NCBI GenBank assembly: GCA_963082875.1
Contig: OY720097.1
Coordinates: 3,844,001-3,908,000 of the forward strand
Source: Corella eumyota
Lineage: Eukaryota > Chordata > Ascidiacea > Phlebobranchia > Corellidae
Direction: 5' to 3'
Length of the DNA stretch: 64,000 bases
Within the stretch, counting starts at the first letter, position 1. The number at the start of each line of letters is the position of its first letter. The position numbers and the translations under genes were made by a program. A model generated the notes under the pieces. The model searched no databases, was not told the origin of the DNA, and was given only the letters and a program-made list of their open reading frames with translations. Below, one piece after another: positions 1-11,163 of this stretch.

Positions 1-1269
1 CTGGAGGGAGACATTAAATTTGAGAAGCAAGATTTAGACATGATTAAACTGGTAAATAATATTAGTAATTCGTATAATTTTTTTTTAAATAACACCAGAC
101 ATGTTTAAAAATTTAATTTACAGAGTATTTCAAATAAATAAATACCTAATATGAATTTAATTAACTGTTGTAACAAAAACGCTTATTTATTTATTTTTAG
201 AATTATGGTTTTCTTCCCCTTGGTGTGGAGTTTGCAGCATCTGTCGGACTACTGAGATGGGATCAGTTTAAGAAAGGTGGAAGAAATAAAGTCCCTTATG
301 TCATTGACTCCACTATGAGTATGTCACATGATATTTATTTTTTACCTGTTAAATTTAAAATTGTTAAAAAAATGTGTACTGACTTAAATACGTTAATTTG
401 ATCAGTGCATATCCGATAAGTTTAAACCTTTTTTACATTAGGTAACAAAGCACGAAATGCAATAAAGTCGGCAATGAATGAATTTTCGAACTTTACCTGT
501 CTTGACTTTGTCGAAAACCAAAAAGTTAATTCTCAAGATTATTTAGCTTTTGTTGCTGATGGTGGTTGCTGGTACTAATAACTAAAATACCGATTTTTTT
601 AAGAATTTAAACAAACTTTTCGAAATTATTCTTTACCTAACAAGCCTAATGATGGAGCTAAATTTAGAAAAACAATACACCTTGTTTAATAAAAAAGACA
701 TATTTTGAACCACATTTTTTTGTATTTTAAAGGTCTTATATGGGTAGACGGGGAGGTAGACAAGAGATTTCGATCGGGTATCGCTGTGAGAAGAAAGGAA
801 TTGTACAACATGAACTTATGCATGCCCTCGGGTTTTGGCATGAACAATCAAGACCAGATAGAGATGAACACGTGACTGTACAATACGACAACGTCATTGA
901 AGGTTTACAACAAAATTATTTAATTACCAACTAATCTTACCATCATTCGTTAATGCCATATTTTAATTTAAATGATACAATGTATAACAAACGTAACAAA
1001 GTTATAATTGTGTTCTATATATAAAAATTGTTGATTTTTTTACCTTTATAGGACGAGCTCACAACTTTAACAAACGAACAGCAATCTATTCATTTGAATC
1101 CCCGTACGACCTTACTTCTATTATGCACTACGGTGGGTATGCGTTTTCGAAAAATCAGCAACCAACCATCATTAAAAACTCTACTAAGAAACCGATTACT
1201 TCTCAAAGAGAAGGTTTTTCTACAGAAGATGTGTTCCAGATTAATGCGATGTATAGGTGTGGTTTATAG
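1..1269 (+). CDS. Astacin-family zinc metalloprotease (Ast0), 3' part
   Basis: This is a secreted zinc endopeptidase cut off at its 5' side by the window edge. Five exons (about 1-51, 201-318, 442-571, 733-902, 1052-1269) join in phase to 228 codons and a TAG stop. The first exon holds the end of the propeptide with the aspartate-switch motif (EGDIKF), which in astacins keeps the enzyme latent. The catalytic motif [19 protein letters not shown] has all three zinc histidines and the following Glu. The Met-turn is SIMHYGGY. The protein ends right after the protease domain (MYRCGL), so unlike Ast1 and Ast2 it lacks a Thr linker, TSP1 and VCBS repeats. Exon structure and sequence are closest to Ast1 at 36269-40380, on the other strand. 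Family assignment is firm; substrate is unknown. Confidence 0.93.
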
Positions 1270-3451
1270 CCAAATACATATTATATTATAGAGAAGCACA
1301 ACATTTAACGAATTTGTTAAAAGAAGAACAATTTTTTTAATAATGATAATATAATTGTTCTGTTATAGTTTTTAATTTATTATCAGCTTAACGCGAAACT
1401 TGCATTCCTGTCACTACACATATATGTTTAAGGTATATTTAATAAAATACTTTAATTATATTTAATACAATATCTAAAACTACATGCCCGTTAGACTAAA
1501 ACAAAAGTTGACTTCGAAAATCAAATTAAAAAATATTAAATATTTATTTAGTTCGCCCAATTCCCAAAAATTATTATATGCAAAGTGCATATCAACTCAA
1601 TTACCACTACAACGACATACTCTATTGCCGTTTTAACCGCCATGATCAAAAGTTAGGAAAAATAAAGTTATATTGTTTGTAATAGAGGTAAGGGGCAGTT
1701 GCATAGATAATAGTAACAAAAAAGGTATTGAGAAAAAATTTTTTAAAAAATATATAAAAGTGAAAAAATTACGGAAACTTTATACAAATATTAAAAAAAA
1801 AAAAATGCCCCCTCCCCCCCCAAAAAAAAATTCCCCAAACATCTTTTAAAATATCTTGTTACTTGTTTTAAAATTAATTTAATCTTTTTAATACTAACTA
1901 AACGCCTAAAAAGAAAGTAAGCTAGTTTTCGACCAGATCTCGTGCGTGCAAGCGTAAAAAAATTTCGTGACCGCGCATGCACGCGTCTTAAAATTCACAG
2001 TCTACGCGTGCAAGCGTGATTTATTTTTGCGTGTTTTTACCTAATTTTGGCTTAAATATGCTACCATCGGGCGTCAGTATTGCGTGTTTGCAATTTTTAA
2101 AAAACCAAGCGTGCAAAACGTTAATTTCAGACGTGCATTTTTTCCACCGAAAAAAATTTCGTGCGTGCACGCTGCCCTACTTTCCAGACTGGTCTGTCAT
2201 CTGTCCGTTACGGTTACTGGCAACGTCGATCTGCCAGAACTGCCTGTTATTAAATTAACAACAGCAAAACAACCCATGCAAGCATACAAACCTAAAAATT
2301 TTCTATATTCTGCAAAAAACGTCATATAACTTATTACTTTTTCAATTTTTACACAAAAATCGACTTCCTTGCGAACTCAATTAACAGTAAAAATTGGTAA
2401 AGCATGATAATTAAAAATGTAACCGTTTTGTGCCGCTATTTAGACTTAAAATAAAATAGCGTCAAAATAATCAGCAGAAAGTATAAATAAAGTTTGTGTT
2501 AAATAATATTAAATTATGTTAATGGGTAAATGTAACCTTGATTATTGTGTTGGTAAAAACTTTTGCATTAACAAAGTAGAAAATGAATGGTTAAAACTAA
2601 ACAGCGTCTGTTAAAACTGCAATAAAAAAAACTGATTAAAAAACTATTCAGTAACAGGCAAGATTAAATTGATTTTAAAAATTTAAGAGATCGACTTCTT
2701 CATTGACGAAATTATAATTACGAATATATATTTAAGGTAGTGATGTAGGCGGTGTTTAAAAAATCACACATCTTAGCACATTTTTTTTGTTACCATAAAA
2801 AGAACAGAAACAAGCTGACTTAAAAAAAATCTTTGATTTAAATATCTACATAAATCTACTTTTTCTAAGTCACTTAACTTTAAACTTATACCAAATTTTA
2901 CTAAAACAGGCTTTCACAAATAAGAAAGAAGTTTTATAACATTAAAAATATTTCGATACATTAAATAACTTAAATTAAGTAAAATTATTTAAACTAAAAA
3001 ATACAATTATATAAATTTGAGTGTTTTTGTATTAAGCGAATTTAATTTTTAAGTATTTTTGTAACATATTTCATGAGGATGCCTGGTGGCGAGGCACAGG
3101 TAAAATTAAGAATTTTTGCATGGTTTATTTGTTATTAGGTTTATTTTAAGATTATAATACATATAAAGAAAAATTTTGCCTTTATAAAATCAATTTTAGG
3201 ATTATGGAGACACAGAAGTTAACAATTTGGCCAGTTCCTTAACCTTTAGCTGATATTTTTAAAGATCTAATCGATTGTGTAACAAATTACTCCAACGCCC
3301 TACTCAAAGACGATACGACATTGCTTACTTTGCAAAACTCCTCTGAGTTTGCAATATCCTTCCAGTCGTAGAAAACCTTTAACCCATGGTAAAAGGATAT
3401 ATCTTAGTTTAATGAAAATTAGGCCAGAAACTGGCCAAATTTGTAAACTTT
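1270..3451. other. Intergenic stretch, no convincing gene
   Basis: This lies between the astacin 3' end and the 3' end of the first TNF gene. A homopolymer-rich patch (A runs and a C run) lies at about 1790-1830. Between about 1930 and 2180 there is a locally GC-richer patch with repeated cgtgcgtgca/gcgtgcaagcg words, probably a decayed repeat. At 3074-3250 a two-exon mini-ORF (26 codons: 3074-3100 joined to 3200-3250) can be drawn with good splice sites, but it is too short to call. Confidence 0.5.
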
Positions 3452-5061
3452 CTACGACACCATAATCACCCCAAAAAAAGAATCGTGATCTTTTTTTGCA
3501 ACTAAATGTGAATGGGGACCTGTTTGAGCAGAAACAAATATTTCTTCCCCTTCATCGAAATTAAAAACTGCCCCGTGGTGCGATACTTTTGTACAACTGG
3601 GTGCCCTACTATGTTTCTCACCACCTAGGAAATAATTATTTTCCAGAAGAACGAATCTATGGCGATTATGTTTATTTTTATAGTAGGTCACGTGTCTGTG
3701 TAATGCTGCGGTTCCTGAAAATTAAAATCACAATATTTTTTGGTTGTTTAAATGATAAATATTTTATAAAAAATGCTTCTTACTAGTTGCATTGTATTTA
3801 AATTTAAGTTGACTGTAAACATAGTATCTTCCCGGCTTTTCAATTTTCAACGACTTATGATTATGTAAGGAAACGCCAGAACAAATCATGTTGTTATTTG
3901 CGTCATCCCAGTAAGTTATTTCTTGTTCATCTATAAAAAAATTTAGAAAAAGGGTAAATAAAGTATAAACATTATGTTTTTAATTAATTGATTTTTTTAA
4001 ATAGAATACTTACGATGATAATGTTTAGGTTCATTTTGAATAGCATCTTTATGTGCGGTTACTTGAGCTCTTGGTCTCTTGATCTCGGTTAAGTACTTGT
4101 TGTTTTGTAACTCTTTGTTATGATGCTTAAACACTAATAGAAATATTAGAAACAGAAAATTAAACAAAGAAATCGATCCTTTATTTGGGTTTTTCCGAAG
4201 CAGAACCAACGCCAACATTTGTTGCTAATGAAAAAAATCAATAAAAGAACCGAAAAGAGAACTTAAAATTAAGGAAACCAATTTATTAAAGGTTATTTTG
4301 TTTCTATAGTTACGTTATTAAAAAGAAACTGAATACCTTTTAAAAATTCAAGGGGTTCAGGTGGATTCGAACACTCAAGTTTTTCACTTTCGATGGCATT
4401 TTTTACTTTCTACAAAACAATTTAAAAAAATTAATTAAAATTACAAAATTACGGAAACTTTATATAAATATTAAAGGAACAATCTATTTTAAGAAAATAA
4501 CAAACAAAAATGCCCGCAGCATATAAATATTTATATATAATAAATACTAAAAAGAAAATACCTTATTTGCAATTGCTTCAACTCCTGGTTTAAGTTTCTG
4601 TAATTCAGCATTGTTTATAAGATTTTCCAACTGCATTCTAGTTTGTTCTAATGTAAATAAAACAGGAAAAAGTTGAATTTACTTTTTATTGCTAATATGA
4701 TATAGACACACTCGCAGGTAGATGTTGAAAGCGAGTAAGCACAATATGTTATAAAACGAGAGAAAAGTAATTCTCTCCAAATTGAGAGAGCCAAAAAAAG
4801 AGGAAGGGGGGTTACCCTAAATATAAGTAGTTTTATTCACGTATTTAACTCTAATCATAATCTAACTTGCTGTTAAGTAATTAATGTGTCTAAACAACAC
4901 CTATTGCAAAAATTATTTAAGAGGCCAATATAATAAAATCTAAATTGAAAACTACCTATAACTTCCTCCATCTCTGCTACACAACTGTTTAGAATAAAGA
5001 ATGTTGCAAACAACAGAGCAATGTTAAAGATACATGAAATAATATATATCTTTTTTTGCAT
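3452..5061 (-). CDS. TNF superfamily ligand 1, type II membrane protein
   Basis: Six exons (5061-4956, 4647-4562, 4409-4337, 4133-4014, 3930-3784, 3714-3452) join in phase to 264 residues. The N-terminus has a short cytoplasmic start (MQKK) followed by a hydrophobic signal anchor (residues about 5-27). A charged stalk follows. The C-terminal TNF-homology domain starts at RPRAQVTAHK (about residue 110). It continues with a Trp-containing strand (ITYWDD), the typical G-x-Y-x-x-Y-S-Q strand (GRYYVYSQLKF), the segment HHGAVFNFDEGEEIFVSAQT, and the FFG-type last strand (FFGVIMVS). These match the TNF jelly-roll core. TNF ligands trimerise and bind cysteine-rich receptors; which receptor is unknown. 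It is head to head with TNF ligand 2, 320 bp away. No clear furin site was seen. Family call is firm, orthology not assigned. Confidence 0.87.
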
Positions 5062-5381
5062 TTTTTAGATTTCTATTTTTTTTAGTAAGTATATTGACGT
5101 CAATCCTTCGTCTTTCAAAAGTCGTACCCAATATACTTATTTTTGAAAAGGAGGGGTATATAACGAAAAGGTTTGAAAAAAGGCTTATCTTTTTTTATAA
5201 CGTCAACCGTAACAACAACGCCACTACACCAGGGTTTATTGGCTATCCATTCTCTTTTGTGAGTTTTTTAAGTAAACGAGAGGTTCACTGAAAAATAAAA
5301 AAATAAATATATGTTCCATATCGTGGATTGTAAGACTGCCTCATATCGTTAATTTACGCGAAGTTAAGAGTGAGTACCGCT
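5062..5381. promoter_or_regulatory. Shared intergenic region between two divergent TNF ligand genes
   Basis: The 320 bp between the two start codons must contain both 5' leaders and core promoters, unless there are unseen 5' non-coding exons. No strong TATA box is obvious. The position, not a motif, is the evidence. Confidence 0.5.
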
Positions 5382-7419
5382 ATGGAAAAAACAAGTACAA
5401 ATTGTTTCAGTAAAAGTTGGGTATTTCTAGTTATTTTGCTGTTAATGTTAATTGGTTTATCAATTGAGTACGGCGTATTTTACTTTTTCTATCTACAGTA
5501 CAGCGTTAAACAAAATCAATGGCACAACACTATGAAATGCACTCAATGCTGTGCAAATGCAAAGTTTGATTGCTCAAAAAAATGCGAAAACAGGTAACTT
5601 AACTTATTTTTAACTAAATAAATATAGTAAATAAAAGTGACGATGGATTTCCATCGATAATATTTATAACTTTGAGTGAGCAAAGTTATTATTGTTATTC
5701 TGTATTAAATTAATGGGCCTACTTCTAAGTTGTATCAAATGTAAGCTATTTTATTTCAGTTTAATTAAATGTGGACCCAAGAATGCTGCAAACGAACTTC
5801 CATACTGGAGTTACAACCAGACTTACAAAGTACGTTAGTTAAGCAACGAAACATATATTATTAACGTTTTACGTATATTTTGCAAAGACCTAAATATTCA
5901 GTGCATTTTTTTAATTAAATATGTTTGCAGGTAATAAAAAAGACATTTGACTTTCGCAACGATAAAGCATGGACAAAGAAAAGTACGTACAAACAAAAGT
6001 TGTGTATACGTTTACCTGATAGAATTGTATAGTTAACAAATATAACTTTTTAGAGGTTGAAGAAATGTGCAAGAATTTCGATCAGAAGAAATTGCTGCAA
6101 AATATAACTCACGTTATTCGGCCAGCAGCACATGTTCTTTCTTTGGGTAAAAAATGATTTTTTGTTGCTGTGTGAAAATGTAATCTTATCTAAACGAGAA
6201 GTTTAGGCTTTCCACTTTAGGATTCTCATGACTTAAGGCCCGTTTACACCAAGCGCGCGAATTTCGCTTGCCAATTGTTCGCAAAAATGGCTATTAAAAG
6301 GCGACTTAATTCCAAAGTATGCAGTTATATACGTTTACAAACTTATATTATTAAAAAATACATTGAATATATTAATTACGAGTATATTTTTTACTAAATT
6401 ACCTAAATTAAGATATATTTTGACTGTAGGTGCACCCGACACCAATAAAATATTATAATTTTTTTAAATTTCTTGAAATAAATGCATGAAAGTTATTTTT
6501 AAACAAAAATAAATAAAAAAATTCTATATAGGAAACTTAGTAGTCGCGACAAGTTCGCGTCTGGTGTAAACACTCGCCTACGCGCAAAGCGAGTTCCCAA
6601 ATTTCGCGTTGCGCACTTCGCGTCCTGTGTAAACCGGGCTTTAATGTGAAATTACGTATTTTGCAACTTTCCCTCGATTTTAAATATAGTTTTATAGATA
6701 ATTAACCAACAACTAGGAACTGAAAATAACGGTCGTAATGTTTTTTTTATGTCAGTTTAAAAATATAATTTTTTTTACCAGTCAATAGTTTGTTTTAGTG
6801 GTGTAATTTATTCGAAGATAAAAAAGATCGTGTGATTTATTTTTAATTTTTTTAACTCTTCTGCAGATGGAAATTCACAGCGAAAATGGACCTGCAAATC
6901 CGAGGACGGAGAAGCATTCTCAAAGAGCATGGTTAATTGCGAAATTTCCACTGGATCAATATTAATAAAAATGTCGGGAAGATACTTAATTAATATCCAC
7001 ACTACCTTTATTAAAACAAATAAAAAACGACGTAAAAGGTACTTACAGCAACTATATCTGTAACAAATGTTATATACACCAAAACTGTTCTTCCTAAATC
7101 AAAAATAACTAATAAAATAAATAAATTTAAATCTAAAAAATAATTACAATGGTACTAAAAAGTTTTAATTTAAAACAGAGACGCCGAGCAACATTTGTCG
7201 CATCACGTTAGAAAATCAATCATGGGTGATGATCAAAAAGTTTTACTTCTGGAAAACACAAAACCTGTCCACAACCAAGATAAGATCAGTATATTCTCCA
7301 GTACAGTTCATAATATGCAAAAGGATGCCTTCCTTTACATCGATTATACGACATCTGATTACTATAAATTATCGAATAAGGAAAGCGAAACATTTTTCGA
7401 CGTTGTGTTTTTAAACTAG
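5382..7419 (+). CDS. TNF superfamily ligand 2, type II membrane protein
   Basis: Six exons (5382-5593, 5760-5829, 5931-5982, 6054-6146, 6867-7038, 7179-7419) join in phase to 279 residues. The first ATG in frame is at 5382. A transmembrane anchor spans residues about 14-36, followed by a Cys-rich membrane-proximal stalk (KCTQCCANAKFDCSKKC) that has a counterpart in TNF ligand 3. The TNF-homology domain begins at RPAAHVLSLG, followed by the Trp strand (RKWTC), an I-K-M-S-G-R-Y-L-I strand, and a terminal strand ETFFDVVFLN, where the usual FFG glycine is Asp. Intron 4 (about 720 bp) carries a TTAA-flanked MITE. A polyadenylation-type aataaa lies about 200 bp downstream. Family call is good; the last exon is the most diverged part. 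Confidence 0.85.
6237..6640. mobile_element. MITE with terminal inverted repeats, flanked by TTAA
   Basis: The left end starts GGCCCGTTTACACC after TTAA (6233-6236). The right end read inward on the other strand starts AGCCCGGTTTACACAGG after TTAA (6641-6644). Both ends carry GC-rich words (gcgcgaatttcgc-like) against an AT-rich centre. The element is about 404 bp with no coding capacity, inside intron 4 of TNF ligand 2. TTAA flanks are typical of piggyBac-type non-autonomous elements; that class assignment is an inference. Confidence 0.75.
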
Positions 7420-8743
7420 GTTTTGTTTGTAGTTCTTTGTAAATACCATTGACTTCAAAAAAAGGTTGTATATAAAAAACAATTAAATTGCAACGGTGAT
7501 AAGGCTTTAATGATAGTTGTGGCGTGTTGTTAAATTATTTTTAGTTTTCTGTTTTTAATTTTTATATATTACAATAATTTTTTCTTAAATTTTATATTTT
7601 TGTATATAGGATTGTAAATAAACGTGTGTTTAATTTTTCACCTGCCAATAGTTAAAAGGATAAATTATATTTTTTTAAAATGGATTTTTATATGCAAATT
7701 AACAACGAAAATAAAAAGTTTGAAAATATTTATTTTTAAAAATAAAAAGGAAAAACTGTAATCTTTTTTTATTTAAATCAAGAATATACCCCAAAACGAG
7801 ATAATTTTCGCACGAGAATTTATTTTTGTATGTTGAAAAACCCCATATAATCTTTTACATTAACGTATTTGGAATAAGGGGGTAATAAAAAAACAAACGG
7901 CGGAAAAGAGTTTCGCGAAACATGATCAACGCAAAGGAAACTTTTAGGTTTGTTCTTTTGTAGCGAGAATTCCCCATGTTCTTAAATTCACCATAACGTT
8001 TGTTACTAAATTATAAGCTGGCTTTGTAACCTGTATTTCGTGACGCTATTTTAAAACTAACTATGATTTAAATTTAAGGACAATGTGCATTTAATTGTTG
8101 TAATATCGAAAAAGGTTTTTTATTTTATTTTTTACGTTTTACGTTTATAATATGTTTTGTAGTATAGTTCGTAGTAGAACGGTGTACGTAGTCAACTTAC
8201 CTTATGGTTATAAACAAAAGATAATTACCACTTTTACCTACAGTTTAAATTGCTGTAATGACAACATTTTACGTACAAAAAAATAAAACCTGACTTTAAA
8301 AAAAAATTATTTTATTTGGAAATTTTAAAAAGCATGGGTCGTACCTATTAAAAAAAAAATTGTGTTTTATTTAATCTACTTTAACCTGTCTGAAACGAAT
8401 GGAAAAATACCGACTGCTCAAGCGAGAATCATCTTTACCTGACGGGAAATTTTTAAAGGGAAATCCCCTTTGTTTAAACAAGATAGTTTTCCCCTTGCCA
8501 CCAGAATACTATTGGTACAAAAACTGTATTATGCTGTGATAGTTACAGTTTTTAATAATTATAAAGTTGTTTGTTTTGTTTTAAATAGAGTAGTTTTTAT
8601 GCTATGTAGTAAAATTGGGAAATCGATATTCATACAACAGGTTTAACTTTGTTAAAACTTAAAATTTGAAACAGCACTTACGTTATAATATAGTTTCATT
8701 TCGTCAAATAGAGTTAACTTAAGAACAAAATTATAAAAGTAAA
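7420..8743. other. Intergenic region between TNF ligands 2 and 3
   Basis: AT-rich sequence with poly(A)-type signals after TNF ligand 2 (aataaa near 7616). It presumably contains the promoter of TNF ligand 3. No gene, RNA or clear repeat was recognised. Confidence 0.5.
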
Positions 8744-10694
8744 ATGGCAGATAAAACTAAAACATGTCGTGCCAATGTTTTGATACTGATTGTTGCTGTG
8801 GCGGAGCTGACATTTATTTTGGCATTTTTTCTGCCGAAATTTTTACAGATCAATGAGGAATCAAACCAATTAGAGCAAGATATTAACTGTGTAAATTGTT
8901 GCCAACAATCTCTGGCATTTAACTCAGAACAAAACTGTGATAATGTATGTGGAAAAAGCAATAGGTTAGTTATAGTAGAATAATTTAAAATTGTTTTTGA
9001 GTAAGGGTCTTAACTAAATTATGGCAGCTATTAAAAGTCACAAATCGATTATAAACCTAATTTATAAACAATTTTAATGCATGCACTTACGCTAAAAACT
9101 AACATAAATAATCTATAACAGTTGGTAATTCTTATAACTTCTAACTTTTAGCTGCAAGAATTGGGGTTTTGAATTTTTGGATCGAAACAGAAAAAAAGCT
9201 TATAGCGACGACTACTTAACAAAGGTACATTTGTTTAGACCTAAAATTTTAATGAATAGTTTAAAATAAGATTTGTGTAGTAACTAAGTGTTTAAATATT
9301 AAACAGGCAGTACAAGAGGTTTTAATGGAAGAGTCAAACAACGGATGGAATGAAATAGGTTAGTAAACTTAGTTTGTATTTAATTATATACATTTTTTCA
9401 AAAACGATTTCAAATAGTCATAATTTTAACAAATATAAAATGTTTTAACCTTAAATATATATAGATTGACATTTATAACCATAGAATACATGTAATTTTT
9501 TAGTTAAACATAGTACTAAAGATGAAAAAGAAGCCCAACAACATTTGTCCAAAATCGAAAAATATGTTTTAAACGGGGATAGAGCCTACGCCCATTTAAC
9601 ATGTGACGGTCAACCTCAACCATCAAACGAAACAGGTTAACTTATACTCGTTAAAAATCCCAAAATTACTTATTATTTGAATTTTCTGTGTTTCTTTGCG
9701 ATTAAATAAAATAAACCTAGATACCAAACTTGTAAGTTTAACTATTGACTGAGTCAAAATTAGCTTATCACTTACGTGGTTCGGCAATTAAAATTACAGC
9801 AACTTATGTTGCCAACATTTTTTTAGCTATAAAAAAAGTAAAAATGAACGTGTTACCTAAGAAAAGTGAACGTGTAAAGCCTTAAAATGGTTGCAAGGTT
9901 GCAAACAATTTAAATCTTTTTAAAGGTAATATAAGGGCACCACAGTGGGAATACAGGAAGGGAGCAGGATTCGCTGTTAAGTCGGAAAACATCTCCTTCT
10001 CACGTGAAACTGGAGTGATAACAATAATGAACAGCGGTATCTACATCTTGTATCTTCACTCTACTTTTGCTCCGACCTGGGAGGGCGTGCATGGTCACAA
10101 CGAAACGTAAATTATTTTTTATGACCATATGATAAACCATTGTTAACGTAAAAAAACTAGAGATTATTGAACCAAAATTTTGTTTTAGTGATTATAGTTG
10201 CTGCAAAAGACTCCTTGCATACAAAAAAAATGGCAAAACAACATCCAAACCATGCTCTAACAAAAGGTAAGAAGATTATTAATCATATATCGAAAGTTAA
10301 CAAAAATATTTTATTATCTCAGATTAATTATTCTCTTAAAAAAAATGTATTAATCTCTTTCACTTTTGTTTTAATAGATAATTAAACCAGCCATTTATTC
10401 CATTTTAGGAGGGGAAAATTAAGCGTCACCCATCAAGTCCTAAAACTTGACAGAAAAAACTACAACCACAAAACCCTTATGATAGCCTCAGATATGGTTA
10501 ACCCTAACGTAGAGTTTGATGCATGTCATCACAGGCTTGAAGGTGTTACACCAATTGGAATCGACTGCTTGGACACCACAAGCACTTTCAACTTGGTCGA
10601 AGGTGACGAGTTGATAGTGAATTATACAATACCTGAAGGTATAATGCTTGGTTCGCACGAGTCGGAAACTTATTTTGGACTTTACGAAATGTAA
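8744..10694 (+). CDS. TNF superfamily ligand 3, type II membrane protein
   Basis: Seven exons (8744-8964, 9152-9224, 9307-9358, 9504-9635, 9926-10106, 10189-10266, 10409-10694) join in phase to 340 residues. A hydrophobic anchor covers residues about 12-34. The membrane-proximal stalk has a C-x2-CC ... C-x3-C arrangement (NCVNCC ... CDNVC) matching TNF ligand 2. The TNF-homology domain begins near AYAHLTCDG, continues with W-E-Y-R-K-G-A-G-F-A and SGIYILYLHSTF, and ends with ESETYFGLYEM, close to the canonical last strand. The small exon 10189-10266 adds a Lys/Cys-rich insert between strands. It is the longest of the three ligands. Tandem orientation with ligand 2 and the shared stalk suggest local duplication. 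Confidence 0.87.
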
Positions 10695-11163
10695 AATGCA
10701 TATAACTTCTTTATATAAAATGTACAGAGTAGATTTTTTTTGACTTTTTGAAATTTAATACGGCTTAATTTTTATTGCTTAAAATATCACTGTGAAATAT
10801 GTTTGTAAATAGGCTATGCAATAAAAATTGACCAATAACATGCTCTTTTATTTGCAAGATAAAAAATATACGAGCATTTTTGTTGTTGACATTTTAACCG
10901 ATGCTCTTAAATTAAACAGGCGTATGCAAATTTTTTCAAGTGAGGGAACCAGAATTCTTAGCCTAGGCAAACAAAAGATAATAGACACTTTATTTACTAA
11001 AATGTCAGAATTTACATGTTGTTAGTTTATAGCAATAGCGCAATATTTATTCCCCAATGACTATATTTAAATCCGGGACGAAAAATATGATGTTAAATAT
11101 TGTTATGGGTATTAACATAAAGGTTGAGTTTAATAGGTAAATACTGCAAAACAAGCGAACTGT
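10695..11163. other. Intergenic region between convergent TNF ligand 3 and ABCG genes
   Basis: AT-rich 3' flank of two converging genes. An aataaa at about 10820 could end the TNF transcript. Nothing else was recognised. Confidence 0.5.

Noticed and set aside
3074-3250. Two-exon mini-ORF of 26 codons
   Set aside because: Good splice sites but too short and without homology or repeat support.
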